Below are positions 62,019 to 64,000 of a stretch of DNA of 64,000 nucleotides, in pieces. The notes under the pieces are model-generated. The model worked only from the letters and a program-made list of their open reading frames with translations, made no database searches and was not told the origin of the DNA. Every line of letters begins with the position of its first letter. Position 1 is the stretch's first letter. The stretch is from Chitinophagaceae bacterium. Lineage in GTDB: Bacteria; Bacteroidota; Bacteroidia; Chitinophagales; Chitinophagaceae. A program made the position numbers and the translations under genes. The stretch lies in contig JAMLHK010000006.1 in NCBI GenBank assembly GCA_023957155.1, forward strand, positions 186,001 to 250,000. The letters run 5' to 3'.

Positions 62019-64000
62019 ATGAAGAAAAATTTCCCGCTTCTCTTATGTTGCTTTATACTCTTTCTCTTTTCAGCCTGTAACAAACGCAGTGGTAAGCCTA
62101 AAATACTGGTCTTTACTAAAACGGCAGGTTTTCATCACCAGTCTATACCAGCTGGTGTTGCCGCGGTTCAGAAGTTAGGTGTAGAGAATGGTTTTGATGT
62201 GGATACCACATCTGATGCCGGTATGTTTTCGGATGATATCCTGAAAGCATACTCCGCGCTTGTTTTTTTGAATACCACTGGTCCCTTGTTAAATACCACC
62301 CAGCGTATTGCTCTTGAGAGGTATATGCAGGCCGGGGGCGGTTTTGTGGGCATACATGCAGCTGCTGATGCTGAATATGACTGGGGTTGGTATGTTCGCA
62401 TGATCGGGGCCAATTTTGAAAGCCATCCCCGCCAGCAGGAAGCCCGGTTAATAGTAAAAGATAAAAACCATGCATCAACAAAGCATCTGCCGGAAGTATG
62501 GACGAGGAAAGATGAGTGGTATAATTTTAAGAAGCTGAATAAAGATGTACACGTACTGCTCACGATTGATGAAAAAAGTTATGAAGGGGGAAAGAACGGA
62601 GATGATCATCCCATGGCCTGGTACCAGGAATTTGATGGCGGAAGGGTTTTCTATACCGAACTCGGACATACGGATGAATCATATAGCGAACCGCTCTATT
62701 TAGATCATATCCTGGGTGGTATCCTGTATGCCATAGGCGGAAATGAAAAATTAGATTACAGCGAGGTGGTATCCCAGTATCCGCCTGATGAAGACCGCTT
62801 TACCAAAACACCGCTGATCCAGGGTACATTTTTTGAACCTACGGAAATGACTATCCTTCCCAATTTTGATATCCTGATCACACAACGCCGTGGTGAGATC
62901 ATGCTATATAAAAATGAAACCGGGCAGTTAAAGCAGGTTGGATTTTTAAATGCGTATTTCAAGACGAACACTGCTGCAAATGCAGAAGAAGGTGTATTGG
63001 GGATCTGTAAAGACCCCGGCTTCAGTAAAAATCGCTGGGTATATATTTTTTACAGTCCGGCAGATACTTCGGTAAACCGGCTGTCGCGGTTTAAGTTTGA
63101 GAATGATACGATTGATAATAAAACGGAACAGGTAATCCTGGAGTTCTATTCGCAGAGAGAAATATGTTGTCATACCGGGGGATCCATTGCATTTGGACCG
63201 GATGGATTGCTGTATGTTTCAACAGGGGATAATTCTACTCCTTTTAATGAACCCGGATACTCCTATACCAATAAGGGATTTGCCCCGCAGGATGATCGTC
63301 CGGGGCATGAGCAGTATGATGCCAGGAGAAGCTCGGGTAACAGCAATGATCTCAGAGGAAAGATTCTCCGGATAAAAGTGAAGGAGGATGGTTCTTATGA
63401 AATTCCCGGGGGCAACCTGTTTCCCCCTGGAACAGAAAAAACCAGGCCGGAGATATATGTAATGGGCAACCGTAATCCTTATCGTATATCGGTTGACCAG
63501 AAAAACAGCTTCCTGTATTGGGGAGAAGTAGGTCCGGATGCCAGGGAGGATAGTATCGGGGTGAGAGGCCCGCGCGGATATGATGAGCTGAACCAGGCCC
63601 GTAAAGCCGGCTTTTTCGGGTGGCCGTTATTTGTGGGGAAAAACTACCCATATAACCGGTATGATTATACTACCGGTACATCCGGACCGGAGTATGATCC
63701 TGAAAAACCATCAAATGAGTCCCGTAATAATACCGGGTTGACTGTGTTGCCTCCCGTAGCGCCAGCTTTTATCTGGTATCCCTATGCTGCATCACCCGAT
63801 TTCCCGCAGGTAGGAACCGGGGGGCGTAATGCCATGGCGGGACCGGTATATTATACGGATATGTGGCCTGCTAAAACCCGGCTGCCTGATTATTACAATG
63901 GTAAATTGTTTATCTATGACTGGATAAGAGGATGGATAAAAGCCGTAACCATGCTTCCGAATGGTGATTTTGACAAAATGGAACCCTTCATGGAGCATAC
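62019..64000 (+). CDS. ThuA domain / quinoprotein sugar dehydrogenase lipoprotein (partial, runs off the window)
   Basis: The frame is open from 62019 to the window end (over 660 residues, 3' end missing). The signal peptide LLLCCFILFLFSAC ends at a lipobox with Cys at about 20. Residues about 27-245 form a ThuA-like domain (KILVFTKTAGFHHQSI, GGFVGIHAAADAEYDWGWY, NGDDHPMAWYQEF-like stretch). A PQQ-dependent glucose/sorbosone dehydrogenase-type propeller follows, with TCFSKNRWVYIFY-like blades, CCHTGGSIAFGPDGLLYVS and GNRNPYRISVD. Such proteins usually end with PKD, cytochrome c and CBM6 domains, which would lie beyond the window. An ATG at 61971 is also in frame. Confidence 0.9.
   Translation, partial: MKKNFPLLLCCFILFLFSACNKRSGKPKILVFTKTAGFHHQSIPAGVAAVQKLGVENGFDVDTTSDAGMFSDDILKAYSALVFLNTTGPLLNTTQRIALERYMQAGGGFVGIHAAADAEYDWGWYVRMIGANFESHPRQQEARLIVKDKNHASTKHLPEVWTRKDEWYNFKKLNKDVHVLLTIDEKSYEGGKNGDDHPMAWYQEFDGGRVFYTELGHTDESYSEPLYLDHILGGILYAIGGNEKLDYSEVVSQYPPDEDRFTKTPLIQGTFFEPTEMTILPNFDILITQRRGEIMLYKNETGQLKQVGFLNAYFKTNTAANAEEGVLGICKDPGFSKNRWVYIFYSPADTSVNRLSRFKFENDTIDNKTEQVILEFYSQREICCHTGGSIAFGPDGLLYVSTGDNSTPFNEPGYSYTNKGFAPQDDRPGHEQYDARRSSGNSNDLRGKILRIKVKEDGSYEIPGGNLFPPGTEKTRPEIYVMGNRNPYRISVDQKNSFLYWGEVGPDAREDSIGVRGPRGYDELNQARKAGFFGWPLFVGKNYPYNRYDYTTGTSGPEYDPEKPSNESRNNTGLTVLPPVAPAFIWYPYAASPDFPQVGTGGRNAMAGPVYYTDMWPAKTRLPDYYNGKLFIYDWIRGWIKAVTMLPNGDFDKMEPFMEH

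Noticed and set aside
1-64000. tRNA, rRNA and CRISPR arrays
   Set aside because: The spacers were read for T-loop signatures, rRNA-like stretches and regularly spaced repeats; none was found.

Overview
The window reads as a chromosomal segment of a Bacteroidota bacterium, most likely of the Chitinophagaceae (Chitinophaga/Niabella type). This rests on a type IX secretion (T9SS) component of the PorW/SprE family, a surface protein with a T9SS C-terminal sorting domain, DUF3810 and DUF1080 proteins, several Tat-exported Gfo/Idh/MocA oxidoreductases, promoters of the TTTG/TAnnTTTG type and little use of Shine-Dalgarno sites. The species is inference.

Layout. 1-1.45 kb: an intact ISAs1-family insertion sequence with 18-bp inverted repeats and a 10-bp target duplication. 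1.45-7.55 kb: phosphopantetheinyl transferase, dCTP deaminase, an exported esterase with an exported oxidoreductase, a DUF3810 membrane protein, and a bactofilin with a small membrane partner. 7.67-18.6 kb: a housekeeping block with porW, a class A PBP, a GH13 enzyme, a secreted unknown, smpB, accD and a TrpB2-type tryptophan synthase beta chain, closed by a strong hairpin. 18.7-22.65 kb: two Tat-exported Gfo/Idh/MocA enzymes and a CE15 glucuronoyl esterase.

22.7-31.1 kb: a small TIR element, then a planctomycete-like cluster (DUF1549/DUF1553 cytochrome, DUF1501, Tat beta-propeller, DUF2231-cytochrome-LRR) that is split by a PIN toxin-antitoxin pair and ends in a 7-bp repeat array. 31.1-33.7 kb: Crp/Fnr regulator, OsmC, rhodanese and a YgaP-like membrane protein, then a HigBA-type pair. 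33.8-36.3 kb: another Tat oxidoreductase, a frameshifted GNAT gene and a lipoprotein.

36.4-47.6 kb: a complete myo-inositol catabolic operon, iolB-iolC-iolA-iolG-symporter-iolJ-iolD-iolE, read on the minus strand and divergent from a LacI-family regulator, with a LacI-type palindrome between them. The encoded route runs from inositol uptake and oxidation to DHAP and acetyl-CoA. 47.7-53.2 kb: CBS protein, a two-domain DUF1080 protein, a small membrane protein, a TPR protein, and a phosphosulfolactate synthase overlapping aroE. 53.5-56 kb: a DUF1080 lipoprotein with a Gfo/Idh/MocA partner. 56.7-61.5 kb: a 1594-residue T9SS-sorted surface protein. 62.0 kb to the end: a ThuA plus quinoprotein sugar dehydrogenase lipoprotein cut by the window edge.

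A recurring theme is oxidative sugar processing: six Gfo/Idh/MocA proteins, three DUF1080 domains, one ThuA domain and a CE15 esterase. No rRNA, tRNA or CRISPR array was seen.
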